From NCBI RefSeq assembly GCF_002723955.1, contig NZ_BEWN01000002.1:434001-498000 (forward strand): 64,000 nt of DNA, read 5' to 3'. Position 1 is the stretch's first letter. The number at the start of each line of letters is the position of its first letter. This DNA is from Gluconobacter frateurii (GTDB taxonomy: Bacteria; Pseudomonadota; Alphaproteobacteria; Acetobacterales; Acetobacteraceae). Shown here in pieces: positions 17,271 through 27,453 of the stretch. A program made the position numbers and the translations under genes. Below the pieces are notes generated by a model. It saw nothing but the letters and a program-made list of their open reading frames with translations. It searched no databases and was not told where the DNA came from.

Positions 17271-19472
17271 TCAGAGATCGAAGCGGGCGTTCAGGAAGAC
17301 AGCTCGTGGCGTACCGACGAAGAAGTAATCAGACGCCAGAAAGCCCCAGTAATGAAGGTTCGTGGCGTTATCGAGTTCAGCACGGAGCGTCACCTTGTGG
17401 CGGCCGATGCTGGTGCGATAGCTGGCCCGCAGGTTGAGCAGGGTATAGCTGGGAACGTGGTAGGTATTGGAGCTGTCACCCCACATGGAGGCGGTATAGT
17501 GAACCTCGGCTGTGGCCGAGAGGCCCGGTACGCCGGGGATACGGTCTGTCAGCTGAAACACGTTCTGGAACAGCGGAATGCCCTCGATCTTGTTTCCTTT
17601 GATGCTGGCATCCGCCTTGCTGTATTTTCCGCCTTCAGCGCCCAGACTGTCCGTGAGGGTAATGCCGAACGGCAGATCCACATGGCCGCTGAGTTCTGCG
17701 CCCTGATATGTGACTGTGCCGTTCGAGACATAGACATTGTCAGCATTTGCATACTGTGCGCCTCGCGTGATGCGATAAAGTGCGCCCGTCAGATCCCAGC
17801 TTGCCCGAGCAACTTTCGCACCGACTTCCACCTGGTCGGAACGGATCGGTGGAAGGGTCTCACGCGCGTTCTTGTAGGTGTCTCCCACCGTTCCACCGTT
17901 TTCCAGCGCCTGAACGTAGCTGGCGTAAATTGTGGTGTCTTTCCACGGGTGGAACATCAGCGCCGCAGTTGGTGTGAGCGGCGTTGTGCGCAGAGCCGTT
18001 TTTGTACCGGATGACGTCCAGGTCAACTGATGGAAATCAGTAAAGCGGATACCGGCCAGTAATGACCAGTGTTCGTCGAACGTCAGGGTGTCGCTTCCGA
18101 AAAGACCGACTTGGTCTGAGCGGTAATTGCGATAGGTCGCCGTGTTCCAGCTTCCGCTATAGGATCGGCTGATGACGGGCGCGTAGAGGTTCTGTCCTCC
18201 AATATCAACGTAATCCGAATCATAAGGCAGATACCGGCTCAGACCCTGCCATGCAGCACCCATTGTAAAGTCGTGCCGGATAAAACCTGTCCGGAACTTG
18301 CCTTCCAGAATGGCCTGCACCTGGTCGTACTGCGCCCAACTGCCGGGATTGGTACTCATGTAGGTGTCGTAGTTCCCGGCCTGATCCTGCAGGGACATCC
18401 ATTCCCCGCGATAGCGGCGGTAATCCATGCTGTGACTGTAATCGATGCGGGCGGTCCAGTTTTTCGTGATGTCCCAATGCAGCCCCGTGGAAACGAATAG
18501 CGTGTGAGACGTGAACATGCTTGCGGGGGAGGCCGTCAGGTTCTTGTGGCCGCTGATGGCATCAGGCAGACGGTTGCTGCCATAGGCGGACGGATCATCA
18601 ATAAAGAAGTCCTGCACGCCACCCTGGACCTTGCGGTCCTGATAAATGGCGTCGGCCGTCCACAGCAGGTTGGGTGCAAGGCGCACGTCGGTGGAAAGAG
18701 AACCTGAAAACCGGGTGACGTGAGAGCCGCTGTAGGTTTCACCGTTTTCATGCGTGAGGTTGAGGCGGTATCCGACGATGTCGTTCCGGAAGAGGCGGCC
18801 GCCTGTATCAATGTGCTGGCTGCCTACGGCGCCTGAGCTGTAGCCTGCATCAAAGGAAAATGTGCGGGCGTCTGTTGGTTTCTTGGTCTGGAAGTCAATG
18901 ATGCCGCCGGGCGCATTGAAGCCGTACATGAAACCGGAGGCACCTTTGAGAAGCTGTACCGCCTCGAACGATTCAAGCGGTAGCTCCACGGTCGTCATGA
19001 AGAAGGGCGTGCCGTTGATCTTGTAGCCGTTGTAATCGTCCAGCGGCACTCCGCGGACGGTGACGGAGTAGGCATTGAACGAATAGGTGTCCCCGTTCGA
19101 AATGACAGATGCGTCCTGTGAGAAGACGCGGGCGAGGGATTTGACCTGCCGCTCCTGAAGCTCGGCTGCCGTAACGGTTCTGATCGAGAACGGTGTGTCC
19201 AGAACACGTTTGGTTCCCAACGCGCCGCCATCAACGGGATGGGCATGACCACGGACTGTGAGGCTTTCATCCGCCTCATCCTGATGTCTGATCTTCACAT
19301 GTTTGGAGGGCGCATGACGCGATTTCTGCGTGTCATGACGAGTGTTGACAGCAGTCTTATGGCTGGTCTTCGATTGTTCTTCCTGAGCTGCGGCCCATGC
19401 GACGGCAGAGGTGCCTGACATGAGAAGAGTGAAGGAAAGCACAGAGGACAAAACAGAAGAGGTGGTTGCCAT
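17271..19472 (-). CDS. TonB-dependent siderophore-type receptor
   Basis: This 733-residue outer-membrane receptor has a signal peptide ending near AWAAAQE. A roughly 40-residue Lys/His/Arg-rich linker precedes the TonB-box-like ESLTVRGHA. The plug carries RVLDTPFSIRTVTAAEL, SVTVRGVPLDDYNGY, FEAVQLLKGASGFMYG and FNAPGGIIDFQTKKP, which is the pattern of ferric-siderophore receptors such as FpvA, FhuE and FoxA (TIGR01783 type). The barrel ends in FDL. It likely imports a ferric siderophore or similar chelate. No periplasmic N-terminal signalling (STN) domain or adjacent sigma/anti-sigma genes are present. No clear ribosome-binding site precedes the ATG at 19472. Confidence 0.87.
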   Translation of the reverse strand: MATTSSVLSSVLSFTLLMSGTSAVAWAAAQEEQSKTSHKTAVNTRHDTQKSRHAPSKHVKIRHQDEADESLTVRGHAHPVDGGALGTKRVLDTPFSIRTVTAAELQERQVKSLARVFSQDASVISNGDTYSFNAYSVTVRGVPLDDYNGYKINGTPFFMTTVELPLESFEAVQLLKGASGFMYGFNAPGGIIDFQTKKPTDARTFSFDAGYSSGAVGSQHIDTGGRLFRNDIVGYRLNLTHENGETYSGSHVTRFSGSLSTDVRLAPNLLWTADAIYQDRKVQGGVQDFFIDDPSAYGSNRLPDAISGHKNLTASPASMFTSHTLFVSTGLHWDITKNWTARIDYSHSMDYRRYRGEWMSLQDQAGNYDTYMSTNPGSWAQYDQVQAILEGKFRTGFIRHDFTMGAAWQGLSRYLPYDSDYVDIGGQNLYAPVISRSYSGSWNTATYRNYRSDQVGLFGSDTLTFDEHWSLLAGIRFTDFHQLTWTSSGTKTALRTTPLTPTAALMFHPWKDTTIYASYVQALENGGTVGDTYKNARETLPPIRSDQVEVGAKVARASWDLTGALYRITRGAQYANADNVYVSNGTVTYQGAELSGHVDLPFGITLTDSLGAEGGKYSKADASIKGNKIEGIPLFQNVFQLTDRIPGVPGLSATAEVHYTASMWGDSSNTYHVPSYTLLNLRASYRTSIGRHKVTLRAELDNATNLHYWGFLASDYFFVGTPRAVFLNARFDL

Positions 19473-19889
19473 AAAACTGCACCGAAGTGTAAAATGTAGA
19501 AACTACGCAAATCCTACGTTCAAAAAATAAAACATCAATATGAATCGTTGTTTATGTGTCGTTTCGATTAAAAACTAAAAACTTCTTTTATATTAAGGAT
19601 TTTTGCCAAATCACCTTTGGTGAATGTTTGGATTTTATGCTGCTCAGAAAAGGGCCTGCACAGTGTCTCTTTTTGGCAACATGGATCGTGAAAGGTCTTT
19701 AATAACAAAATAATATAGTGAAAATGAATGGAACCCTATTTCGGGAACGGTTCGGTCTTCCTGCGGTTATAGTCGGACGTTCCTTGGCAGATACGCCGCG
19801 GAGTACTGAGAAAGAGCGTTTCATCCGTTCAGGACGTTGGCCCCTGCGCGACCTGAAAGTGGATTGCTCACGATTGTCTAGGGAGACCC
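19473..19889. other. AT-rich divergent intergenic region
   Basis: This 417-base stretch is clearly more AT-rich than its surroundings and separates the siderophore receptor from the MscS gene. It contains a short inverted repeat, TCACC-TTT-GGTGA (19611-19623). No sequence I would call a Fur box could be confirmed by eye. A 74-codon frame (19718-19942) overlaps the MscS start and lacks support. Promoters for both flanking genes must lie here. Confidence 0.5.
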
Positions 19890-21095
19890 ATGTTCAGACA
19901 GAATTACGTGGATTCGATGTCCACACTCCGCCACCAGTTTGACTGGCTGCCTGATCCACTTGGTTCCATTCTGCTCCTCTGCGCGGCCGCACTGATTGCA
20001 CTTCTGCTGAGCCGTCTCATTACCGGGGCGCTTCCACGCCTGCCGGGTTTGCGGAAAATCCAGTTCATTCATGCGCTCATCAACCGGTTGCGCCTGAACA
20101 TCAGTTATTTCCTGATGATCATTGCGGCCAGTGCGGCTTTGCCAGCAACAGAGGGTTTTTCTCCCAAGACGGAGACATTCCTCGCGCATGCTTTGGCCTG
20201 TCTGTTCATCATGAATCTGGGCTTTGGTATCATCCGGGCGTTTCGTCTGATTACGGATCAGTACCTCAACCGGATCAGTTCCCGGGAGAACGTGGATGAC
20301 ATCACGGTCCGCTCCCATCAGACGCAGATCCGCGTTCTGCGGCGTCTGATCGAGATTACCTTCGGGGTTCTGACTGTTGCTGCCTCTCTGATGGTTTTCA
20401 ATTCCGTCCAGAAATTCGGCGTGTCGCTTTTCGCTTCCGCTGGGGCGGCATCTCTGATCGTCGGTCTGTCTGCCCGTCCCGCATTGTCCAATCTGATTGC
20501 GGGTATCCAGATTGCCATTACGCAGCCGATCCGTATGGAAGACATGCTGATCCTGAATGGTGACTGGGCCTGGGTTGAGGAAATCAATGCGACCTATGTG
20601 GTTCTGAGAACATGGGATCGCCGTCGCTACATCGTGCCGATTTCATACTTCCTGGAAAATCCATTCCAGAACTGGACGCACAGTTCCCAGTCTTTGATCG
20701 GGTCTGTCTTCCTGTGGCTGGATTACCGTACGCCGATGGATCAGGTGCGTCAGATGTTCATGGAAGAAATCGAACATTGCCCGGACTGGGATAAGGATCG
20801 TTCGTCCATTGCCTGCCAGGTCGCAGATAGTAATGCGCAGGTCATATCCATCCGCATCATTGCGGGTGCGGCGGATGCTGGAAACATGTGGAATCTGTCC
20901 TGCGATATTCGAGAGCGTATGCTGCGGCGTATCCAGTCTGAACTGCCGGAATGTCTGCCGCGCGGTCGTACGGCTGTCGTATCAGATTCTCCGTCTGAAG
21001 CACCGTGGCCTGAAAGCCTCATGTCGCCGCCCGTCAATCGTCCCGATGATGGGAGATACCGGGGCCCGGATCTAAAATCTCCCGTTGTTTCGTGA
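19890..21095 (+). CDS. MscS-family mechanosensitive ion channel
   Basis: This 401-residue protein has about five transmembrane helices in its first 200 residues. The pore-lining helix is Gly/Ala-rich: GVSLFASAGAASLIVGLSAR, followed by the conserved PALSNLIAGIQIAITQPIRMEDM. The cytoplasmic beta domain then has TYVVLRTWDRRRYIVPISYF. Such channels open on membrane tension and release solutes during hypo-osmotic shock; larger MscS-like proteins vary in conductance. A Pro/Ser-rich tail of about 45 residues follows the cytoplasmic domain. The ATG at 19890 has GGGAG four bases upstream. Confidence 0.9.
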   Translation: MFRQNYVDSMSTLRHQFDWLPDPLGSILLLCAAALIALLLSRLITGALPRLPGLRKIQFIHALINRLRLNISYFLMIIAASAALPATEGFSPKTETFLAHALACLFIMNLGFGIIRAFRLITDQYLNRISSRENVDDITVRSHQTQIRVLRRLIEITFGVLTVAASLMVFNSVQKFGVSLFASAGAASLIVGLSARPALSNLIAGIQIAITQPIRMEDMLILNGDWAWVEEINATYVVLRTWDRRRYIVPISYFLENPFQNWTHSSQSLIGSVFLWLDYRTPMDQVRQMFMEEIEHCPDWDKDRSSIACQVADSNAQVISIRIIAGAADAGNMWNLSCDIRERMLRRIQSELPECLPRGRTAVVSDSPSEAPWPESLMSPPVNRPDDGRYRGPDLKSPVVS

Positions 21096-21266
21096 AATTT
21101 CTTCCTGTTACTCTATCTGGGTTCATAAATTTCGTTTTGAGCCCCGATAGTGTGACATTTGTGCACTGGAAATCGTGTGATACATTTTGAGGGAGGAATA
21201 ATTCTAGACACATTAAAAAACGTTCCTAATCTGAACTGAACACCGGATCTGATTAGGACTGCCTGA

Positions 21267-23792
21267 ATGCGCCTCAAGTCACTTCTTCTCGCTACTACCA
21301 TCGTTACGGTTCTGCATCCAGCACATCAGGCCTCTGCTGCCGTGCATAAATCGACCAAGGCCACGACGCCTGCGAAGGGAACGGTCAAAACTACAGGGAA
21401 GAAAACAGTCGTCCGTCAGGCTGCTGCTACGCCGCGTCGCCCCCATGCGGTTGATAGCAACAGCAATGAGCAGATGATCGTGACGGGAACGCATGCGTTC
21501 AACCGTCGTGCCCGTGATTCCACGAGCCCGATCAGTGTTCTTACGGCTGCAACGTTGCGTCGTTCCGGTCAGATGAACCTTGCGGATGCCATTGTCCGTA
21601 CGGACCCGTCGATTACGGTTAACGCTATGGGAGCCGATGCCGGTGCGCTGACGTCCTCGATCCGTATGCGTGGTCTGAACCCGAACGAAGTTCTGGTTCT
21701 CGTGGATGGAAAGCGCCGTCATACGACAGCCAACATCTACGCGGATGCCGGTCCGCAGCAGGGCTCAACGCCGGTCGATCTTAACATGATTCCGGCCTCT
21801 GCAATTGATCACATCGAAATCCTGCGTGATGGTGCGGCCGCCATGTATGGCTCGGACGCCATCGCAGGCGTTGTGAACATCATTCTGAAAAAGACACCGC
21901 ACGGTCTGAACATGACCGCCCAAACGGGTGCAAACGCCTATAACGGCGATGGCTGGCAGTATCAGCTTGGTGCGGATGGAGGCTTCGGCTTTCTGGGTGA
22001 CGGCTATGTCCACATCAGCGGACAGATGTACCACACCGATCACATGGTCCCGAACACGACAGACGTGCGAACGGTGCCGGGAAATTCCGAATATAGTGGC
22101 TATAATGTTCCCCATAACTCCAACAAGATCCTGAGTACGCCGGAAGAAACCCGTGAAAACCTCAGCATCGAGTTCGGCAAGACGCTGACCGAAGGTGTGA
22201 CGGGTTATGGCCTCATCACCTATGCTCACCGTCATTCCGAGGCGTACGAAAACTATCGTATGCCGTCTGTTGCCCCAACGCTGTATCCCTATGGGTTCTC
22301 TCCGCTCGAAACTATTGAAGAGAACGATTATGCCGCTACGCTGGGTCTGAAGGGGGACAATTTCTTCGGTTTCTCATGGGACCTCAGCTCCACTTATGGT
22401 GCGGATGAAGACGATATCGGCAACAAGAACACCGCCAATCCAAATCTGATTGCATCTACGGGAACGTCTCCAACGACGGTTCGCGCCGAGACGTATCGCC
22501 TGTCCCAGTGGACCAACAATCTGGATTTCCGCCGGCAGTTGAAGATCGCCGATCTTGTGCCGGTCACGGTGGCTTTCGGCGGCGAGCATCGTCTTGAGAC
22601 CTACCAGATCTGGCCGGGCGAAGTTGGATCTTATGCTGACGGTGGAACGCAGGGTTATGCGGGCTTGATGCCAGAGAACGCCGGTAAGTGGAGCCGTGAC
22701 GTCTGGGCTGCCTATCTTGATGGTGACTTCCATCCGCTGAAGCACTGGGATCTCGATTTTGCAGGCCGTTTTGAGCATTACACGGACGTTGGCAATACCG
22801 AGAATGGCAAGGTTTCCACACGGTACGACATCACCAAGCGCATTGCCGTTCGCGCCACGATCAGCAATGGTTTCCGTGCTCCAACCCTGCCGGAAGAAAA
22901 CTTCAGCTCTCTGAATGTGTCGCCGACGGGTGCATCCGGTCTGCTGTCCACGTCCGGTGCAGCTGGCAAGAGTCTTGGCGCGCAGCATCTGAAGCCTGAA
23001 CGCTCCACCAGCGCTGAGGGCGGGATCATTCTCGAGCCTGTTGATGGGTGGCATATCTCGGCAGATGTCTATCAGATCAACATTCGTGATCGGATTTCCG
23101 GCGCTGGCTCTGTTTATGGTGATTCCGCCATCTCGGCCATTGCAATGACGGGGGCGACATTACCAACAGGTATTACGTCAGCTGATGTATCCGCCAATTA
23201 CTTTGCCAATGTAGGCAGCACGCGCACCCAGGGACTGGATATCCAGTCTGACTATCTGCTGCACATGCATCAGTATGGCAACCTGGACCTGACCATGGCT
23301 CTGAATCTCAACCGGACCCGTGTCAGCCACATCAACACGAACTCGCAGGGCAATCCTTACCTCAACGAGCAGAGCATCGCGTATCTGACGTCCACCTCTC
23401 CGCGTAGCAAGATCATCCTGAACGCGTACTGGACCATTGGGAAGTGGGATGTGAACGTTCGCCAGACCCGTTATGGCGAAACCACATCCATGCTGACCTA
23501 TCAGGATCAGACGCCTGCCAGCCTGACCTGCAAGGGGCAGAGCCTTCAGTATTCCAACGTTTGCTGGGGACAGTTCAAGAATACGCCGGTCTGGCTGACG
23601 GATCTTGAGGTCGGGTACCGTCTCAATCACATGTGGCACTTCGCGGTGGGCGCCAATAACATCTTCAACCAGCGTCCGCGTCGTCTGACCAAGTATCTTA
23701 ACTACCTTGGAGCAAATGCCTACGACACGGATTCTTCCGGTATCGGCATCGCTGGCGGCTACTATTACGGTCGTATCAACGCCACGTTCTGA
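21267..23792 (+). CDS. TonB-dependent outer-membrane receptor
   Basis: This is an 841-residue receptor with a signal peptide ending near HQASAAVHK. A roughly 45-residue Lys/Thr/Arg-rich linker comes before the TonB-box-like QMIVTGTHA. The plug has TSPISVLTAATLRRSGQ, RMRGLNPNEVLVLVDGKRRH, IEILRDGAAAMYGSDAIAG and VVNIILKK, as in the large BtuB/CirA-like receptors. The barrel ends in Phe. A ligand cannot be assigned. AGGA lies eight bases before the ATG. An imperfect inverted repeat (CTAATC...GATTAG, 21227-21257) sits in the leader directly upstream of the ribosome site. Confidence 0.88.
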   Translation: MRLKSLLLATTIVTVLHPAHQASAAVHKSTKATTPAKGTVKTTGKKTVVRQAAATPRRPHAVDSNSNEQMIVTGTHAFNRRARDSTSPISVLTAATLRRSGQMNLADAIVRTDPSITVNAMGADAGALTSSIRMRGLNPNEVLVLVDGKRRHTTANIYADAGPQQGSTPVDLNMIPASAIDHIEILRDGAAAMYGSDAIAGVVNIILKKTPHGLNMTAQTGANAYNGDGWQYQLGADGGFGFLGDGYVHISGQMYHTDHMVPNTTDVRTVPGNSEYSGYNVPHNSNKILSTPEETRENLSIEFGKTLTEGVTGYGLITYAHRHSEAYENYRMPSVAPTLYPYGFSPLETIEENDYAATLGLKGDNFFGFSWDLSSTYGADEDDIGNKNTANPNLIASTGTSPTTVRAETYRLSQWTNNLDFRRQLKIADLVPVTVAFGGEHRLETYQIWPGEVGSYADGGTQGYAGLMPENAGKWSRDVWAAYLDGDFHPLKHWDLDFAGRFEHYTDVGNTENGKVSTRYDITKRIAVRATISNGFRAPTLPEENFSSLNVSPTGASGLLSTSGAAGKSLGAQHLKPERSTSAEGGIILEPVDGWHISADVYQINIRDRISGAGSVYGDSAISAIAMTGATLPTGITSADVSANYFANVGSTRTQGLDIQSDYLLHMHQYGNLDLTMALNLNRTRVSHINTNSQGNPYLNEQSIAYLTSTSPRSKIILNAYWTIGKWDVNVRQTRYGETTSMLTYQDQTPASLTCKGQSLQYSNVCWGQFKNTPVWLTDLEVGYRLNHMWHFAVGANNIFNQRPRRLTKYLNYLGANAYDTDSSGIGIAGGYYYGRINATF

Positions 23793-23823
23793 TCTTTCTT
23801 CAAGACCCAGACGGAGCAGAAAT

Positions 23824-23864
23824 GCCCGGAGGTGCCGGTTTCCCGGTGCCTCCGGGCTGTTTCG
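23824..23864 (+). terminator. Terminator after the TonB receptor gene
   Basis: GCCCGGAGGTGCCGG pairs with CCGGTGCCTCCGGGC (15 bp including two G-T wobbles) around a TTTC loop, followed by TGTTT. Confidence 0.75.
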
Positions 23865-23878
23865 TATATTGTTGTTGA

Positions 23879-24279
<401 letters not shown>

Positions 24280-24280
<1 letters not shown>

Positions 24281-25623
24281 TGAAGGGCTCCTGTCTTTCA
24301 CTTATGGCAGCTGCGGCTCTTCTACCCGCCTCTGCGATGGCTGCGGATGCACCGGCGGCAATTGATACGGGCGATACAGCCTGGATGCTGATCAGCACTG
24401 CTCTTGTGCTGATGATGACCGTTCCGGGTCTGGCGCTGTTCTATGGCGGCATGGTGCGCAAGAAGAACGTTCTTGCCACGCTGATCCAGTCTTTCGCCAT
24501 CTGCTGTATCGCCAGCCTTGTCTGGATGGTTGCGGGTTACAGTCTGGCGTTCTCGAACGGTACGCCGTGGATCGGTGATCTGTCCCGCGCGCTCTTGAAT
24601 GGTGTGGCTGCCAATTTCCATAACGGTGTGGATTCCGCCTTTACGCTGGGCGCCGGGACGGCAGCCGCCGTTCCGATGACGATCCCAGAGAGTGTCTACA
24701 TGATGTTCCAGATGACGTTCGCCGTCATCACGCCAGCCCTGATTACAGGGGCTTATGCGGAACGCATGAAGTTCTCGTCCATGTGCGTTTTCACCATTCT
24801 GTGGCTGCTGATGGTTTATGCGCCCGTGGCTCACTGGGTATGGAGCCCGACAGGCTGGGTCGCAGGTCTCGGCGCCGTTGACTTTGCCGGTGGCACAGTC
24901 GTGCACATTAACTCCGGTGTGGCCGGTCTGGTCTGTGCGTATGTTCTGGGCAAGCGTCGTGGCATTGGAACGGATGATATGTCTCCGTTCAACCTGACTT
25001 ACGCCATTATCGGTGCGTCCCTGCTCTGGGTTGGCTGGTTCGGCTTCAATGCCGGGTCGGCTCTGGGTGCCAATGGGCGTGCTGGCATGGCCATGCTGAC
25101 GACGCAGCTTGCGGCAGCCGCCGGTGGTGTGGCGTGGATGATCGTTGAATGGGCGCGGACCGGTAAGCCAACGGCGCTTGGTATCATTTCCGGTGTTGTG
25201 GCAGGTCTTGTGGCGATTACGCCGGCAGCCGGTTTTGTTCTTCCGGGTGGCGCAGTCGTAATCGGTCTGATCGCGGGTGCGGTCTGCTTCTGGAGTGCCA
25301 CATGGCTCAAGCATGCGCTGGGCTATGATGACAGTCTTGATGCGTTTGGCGTGCACGGTACGGGTGGTATTATCGGCGCTCTGCTGACAGGTGTTCTGGC
25401 TTACGGCCCGCTGTCTGCGACGGATGCCAATCCAAAAGGAACGGTTGGCAGCCTGTCGCAGCTTCTGGCGCAGGCTGAAGCTGTCTGCGTGACGATTGTC
25501 TGGTGTGTCATCATGACGTTTGTGATCCTGAAAATTCTGGATCGCGTCATGGGTCTGCGTGTTTCTGCGGAAGAGGAGCTTGAAGGCCTCGACATGACCA
25601 TGCATGGTGAGCGCATCAACTGA
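24280..25623 (+). CDS. amtB: Ammonium transporter AmtB
   Basis: The protein has 447 residues with an N-terminal signal peptide (AMAADAP) and eleven predicted membrane helices after cleavage, the Amt topology. GLALFYGGMVR starts helix 1; SPTGWVAGLGAVDFAGGTVVH carries the first pore His and GVHGTGGIIGALLTG the second. It conducts NH3/NH4+ across the inner membrane as a trimer and is gated by GlnK, encoded directly upstream. The ATG at 24280 overlaps the glnK stop (TGATG), giving translational coupling; a GTG three bases earlier is also possible. Confidence 0.95.
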
Positions 25624-25690
25624 GCGTAGTCACTGGCGTTTCCGGGCCGGAGGGCTGCGACCCTCCGGTTGACAGACAAGGATGTTTTTC

Positions 25691-26242
25691 ATGGTTTCCA
25701 ACCGTTTGCTGTCCCGCCTTTCGCTCGCCACTGTTCTGGCGGCCGGGCTTGCCTCTGTTTCCGCCCACGCCATGACGGCGAAGGAATGTCACGCCGCTTT
25801 CCAGTCCGCCAAGAAAGGCGGCACGCTGAATGGCCAGAGCTATAAGGCGTTCAAGGCTGCAAGCTGTGGTACGGAAACGGCAGAGGCTGCACCGACCGCT
25901 GCGGCTCCAGCGACAGCAACTGCTGCTCCGGCATCGGCAGCCACAGCGCCGACGACGACTGTTCCCGTCACGACGGGTAAGGCCAATCCGCCTGACTCAT
26001 CCGTGGCCGGTACGAAGGCTCCGATTGCGTCCAAGAGCGCACCTGTCACGTCTGGCAACGTCGTGTTTCCGAGTGCTGTTTCTTCCCAGTATTCCAGCCT
26101 CTCTGCTGGTAAGGCGCGCATGAAGACCTGCGTGGCTCAGTACAATGCCAACAAGGCCAATGGCGGCAATGGCAACCTGAAGTGGATTCAGAAGGGCGGC
26201 GGATACTGGTCTCAGTGCAACACCCGTCTGAAGGGCGAATAA
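25691..26242 (+). CDS. Exported protein with two cysteine-flanked modules
   Basis: The protein has 183 residues and a signal peptide ending near VSAHAMT. The mature chain has three parts. First is a module bounded by two Cys, 25 residues apart, starting CHAAFQSAKKGGTL. A roughly 90-residue Ala/Thr/Pro/Ser-rich linker follows. The last module is again bounded by two Cys, 28 residues apart, starting CVAQYNANKANGG. Both modules share C-x3-[F/Y]-x3-K and a later aromatic-rich stretch, which suggests an ancient duplication. I know of similar alphaproteobacterial exported proteins but no function. The ATG at 25691 is preferred because AAGG lies nine bases before it; the ATG at 25682 abuts that site. 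It lies 67 bases after amtB. Confidence 0.72.
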   Translation: MVSNRLLSRLSLATVLAAGLASVSAHAMTAKECHAAFQSAKKGGTLNGQSYKAFKAASCGTETAEAAPTAAAPATATAAPASAATAPTTTVPVTTGKANPPDSSVAGTKAPIASKSAPVTSGNVVFPSAVSSQYSSLSAGKARMKTCVAQYNANKANGGNGNLKWIQKGGGYWSQCNTRLKGE

Positions 26243-26265
26243 TCTTCGCCTTCCCGGGTTGCAGA

Positions 26266-26300
26266 AGCCTCCGTTCCTCATCGGGACGGGGGCTTTTTTT
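26266..26300 (+). terminator. Rho-independent terminator
   Basis: AGCCTCCGTTCC pairs with GGGACGGGGGCT (wobbles included) around a 5-base loop, followed by seven T. It ends the transcript of the exported protein gene, and possibly of glnK-amtB. Confidence 0.85.
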
Positions 26301-26407
26301 ATGGCGGCTTTTTCGTGAAGGGATAACGGGGCAAAACCGGTTGCACCCATGCGGATCATGATCGACAAACGGCCAGCAGAAAACGTTATGAGAATGGCGA
26401 TGACCTT

Positions 26408-27445
26408 ATGACGGCGTTGGATCGGAACCTCTGGCCTGGCTTGTGCAGACGTCTCACTCTCATGAAATGGTTGGCCCTGTGTGTTATGGTCGGGGCATTA
26501 TCAAGTGGCTCATTGCAGGCTGAAGACAGTTCCGACTGTGTCACCGCCCCGATATTGCTGCCTTTGCTGGGAGGAGAGGGGGATGCCCCTCTGATCCCGG
26601 TCACGATCAATGGTAAAAGCGCGGCGATGTATGTCAGCCCGTCGTTTGACAGTATCTATGTGCGAAACGCGCAGGGCATCACATTTGCTGACAGGGATGA
26701 GCCTACCACTGTCATCATCAATGGCACCTACAAGGAACAGGCGTCGCGCTCCAGGATTGATGAACTTGTTCTCGACGAAACACCCCTGAAAAACGTGGAT
26801 GTCATTCGCCTCGATACGCCAAGCGCGCAGATCGTTGATGGGAGGCCTGTCGTAGGTGTTCTGGGACGAACGGCGCTTTCCAGCCTTGCCGTCCTGGTGG
26901 ATATTCCAGAGCGGCAGTTTGCCTATCTGGATTTCAGCGACAAAGAGGCCTGCAAAGGCACGATTGACAGATTTCTGGGAAAAGAAAGCCATTCTGCTGA
27001 AATGGAAGATGACTTTACGGTTCACATCCGTATCGGGACCAGAAAGAAGCGTGTCAGTCTCGACCCGGACCTGACATACACAACGTTTCCCTCATTCTGG
27101 ATGTCATCCCTGAAAGACAATTTGCAGGTCTTGGATAGCCAGAAGAAATTCACCCATTACGACAGCTTCATGAGTGTTGGGCAGGCGGCGCAGGTCAGGG
27201 ACCTCTTTATGGGAGGCGCGCCAATCAGGGACGAGAAAGTTCTGTTTCAGGACGAGGTGGAGATTGGCAGCCTTGGACTGCCCTTTTTCGCTGACAAGAT
27301 CATCATCTGGAGCCTTGGCCGGAACCGCCTTTATTTCGTGCAACCCGCTCATATTAAACCCATGCCCAAAGGACAGTCGCTCCACTTCTTCGCGACTCAT
27401 TCCGGCAGTGTTGCTGTTCGGGACGGGCATGGGAATGTGCGGTAG
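26408..27445 (+). CDS. Exported retropepsin-like protein lacking catalytic motifs
   Basis: The protein has up to 345 residues with a signal peptide ending near SSGSLQAED. It has the two-lobe layout of the aspartic protease-like protein at 28584. INGKSAAMYVSPSFDSIYV aligns with the active INGQAASMIVDTGSQGSLM. GVLGRTALSSLAVLVDI aligns with GLLGADVLDGYDLEFDV, and SLDPDLTYTTF with LLDSGARSHIV. The first Asp-Thr-Gly is lost and the second keeps only Asp, so it is probably not a protease. It may bind peptides or serve as a regulatory partner; this is inference. An internal ATG at 26462 gives a shorter, more standard signal peptide. It converges on the SDR gene with an 8-base gap. Confidence 0.7.
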   Translation: MTALDRNLWPGLCRRLTLMKWLALCVMVGALSSGSLQAEDSSDCVTAPILLPLLGGEGDAPLIPVTINGKSAAMYVSPSFDSIYVRNAQGITFADRDEPTTVIINGTYKEQASRSRIDELVLDETPLKNVDVIRLDTPSAQIVDGRPVVGVLGRTALSSLAVLVDIPERQFAYLDFSDKEACKGTIDRFLGKESHSAEMEDDFTVHIRIGTRKKRVSLDPDLTYTTFPSFWMSSLKDNLQVLDSQKKFTHYDSFMSVGQAAQVRDLFMGGAPIRDEKVLFQDEVEIGSLGLPFFADKIIIWSLGRNRLYFVQPAHIKPMPKGQSLHFFATHSGSVAVRDGHGNVR

Positions 27446-27453
27446 GGCGTTCT

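Noticed and set aside
19473-19700. Fur-box search upstream of the siderophore-type receptor
   Set aside because: The region is AT-rich, but no 19-bp Fur-type inverted repeat could be read by eye; a matrix scan would be needed.
19718-19942. 74-codon plus-strand frame upstream of the MscS gene
   Set aside because: It overlaps the MscS start out of frame and has no recognisable features or ribosome site.
24322-25605. 427-codon minus-strand open frame opposite amtB
   Set aside because: It is the antisense shadow of a clearly recognised transporter; its translation is rich in His, Arg, Gln and Thr without a domain pattern.
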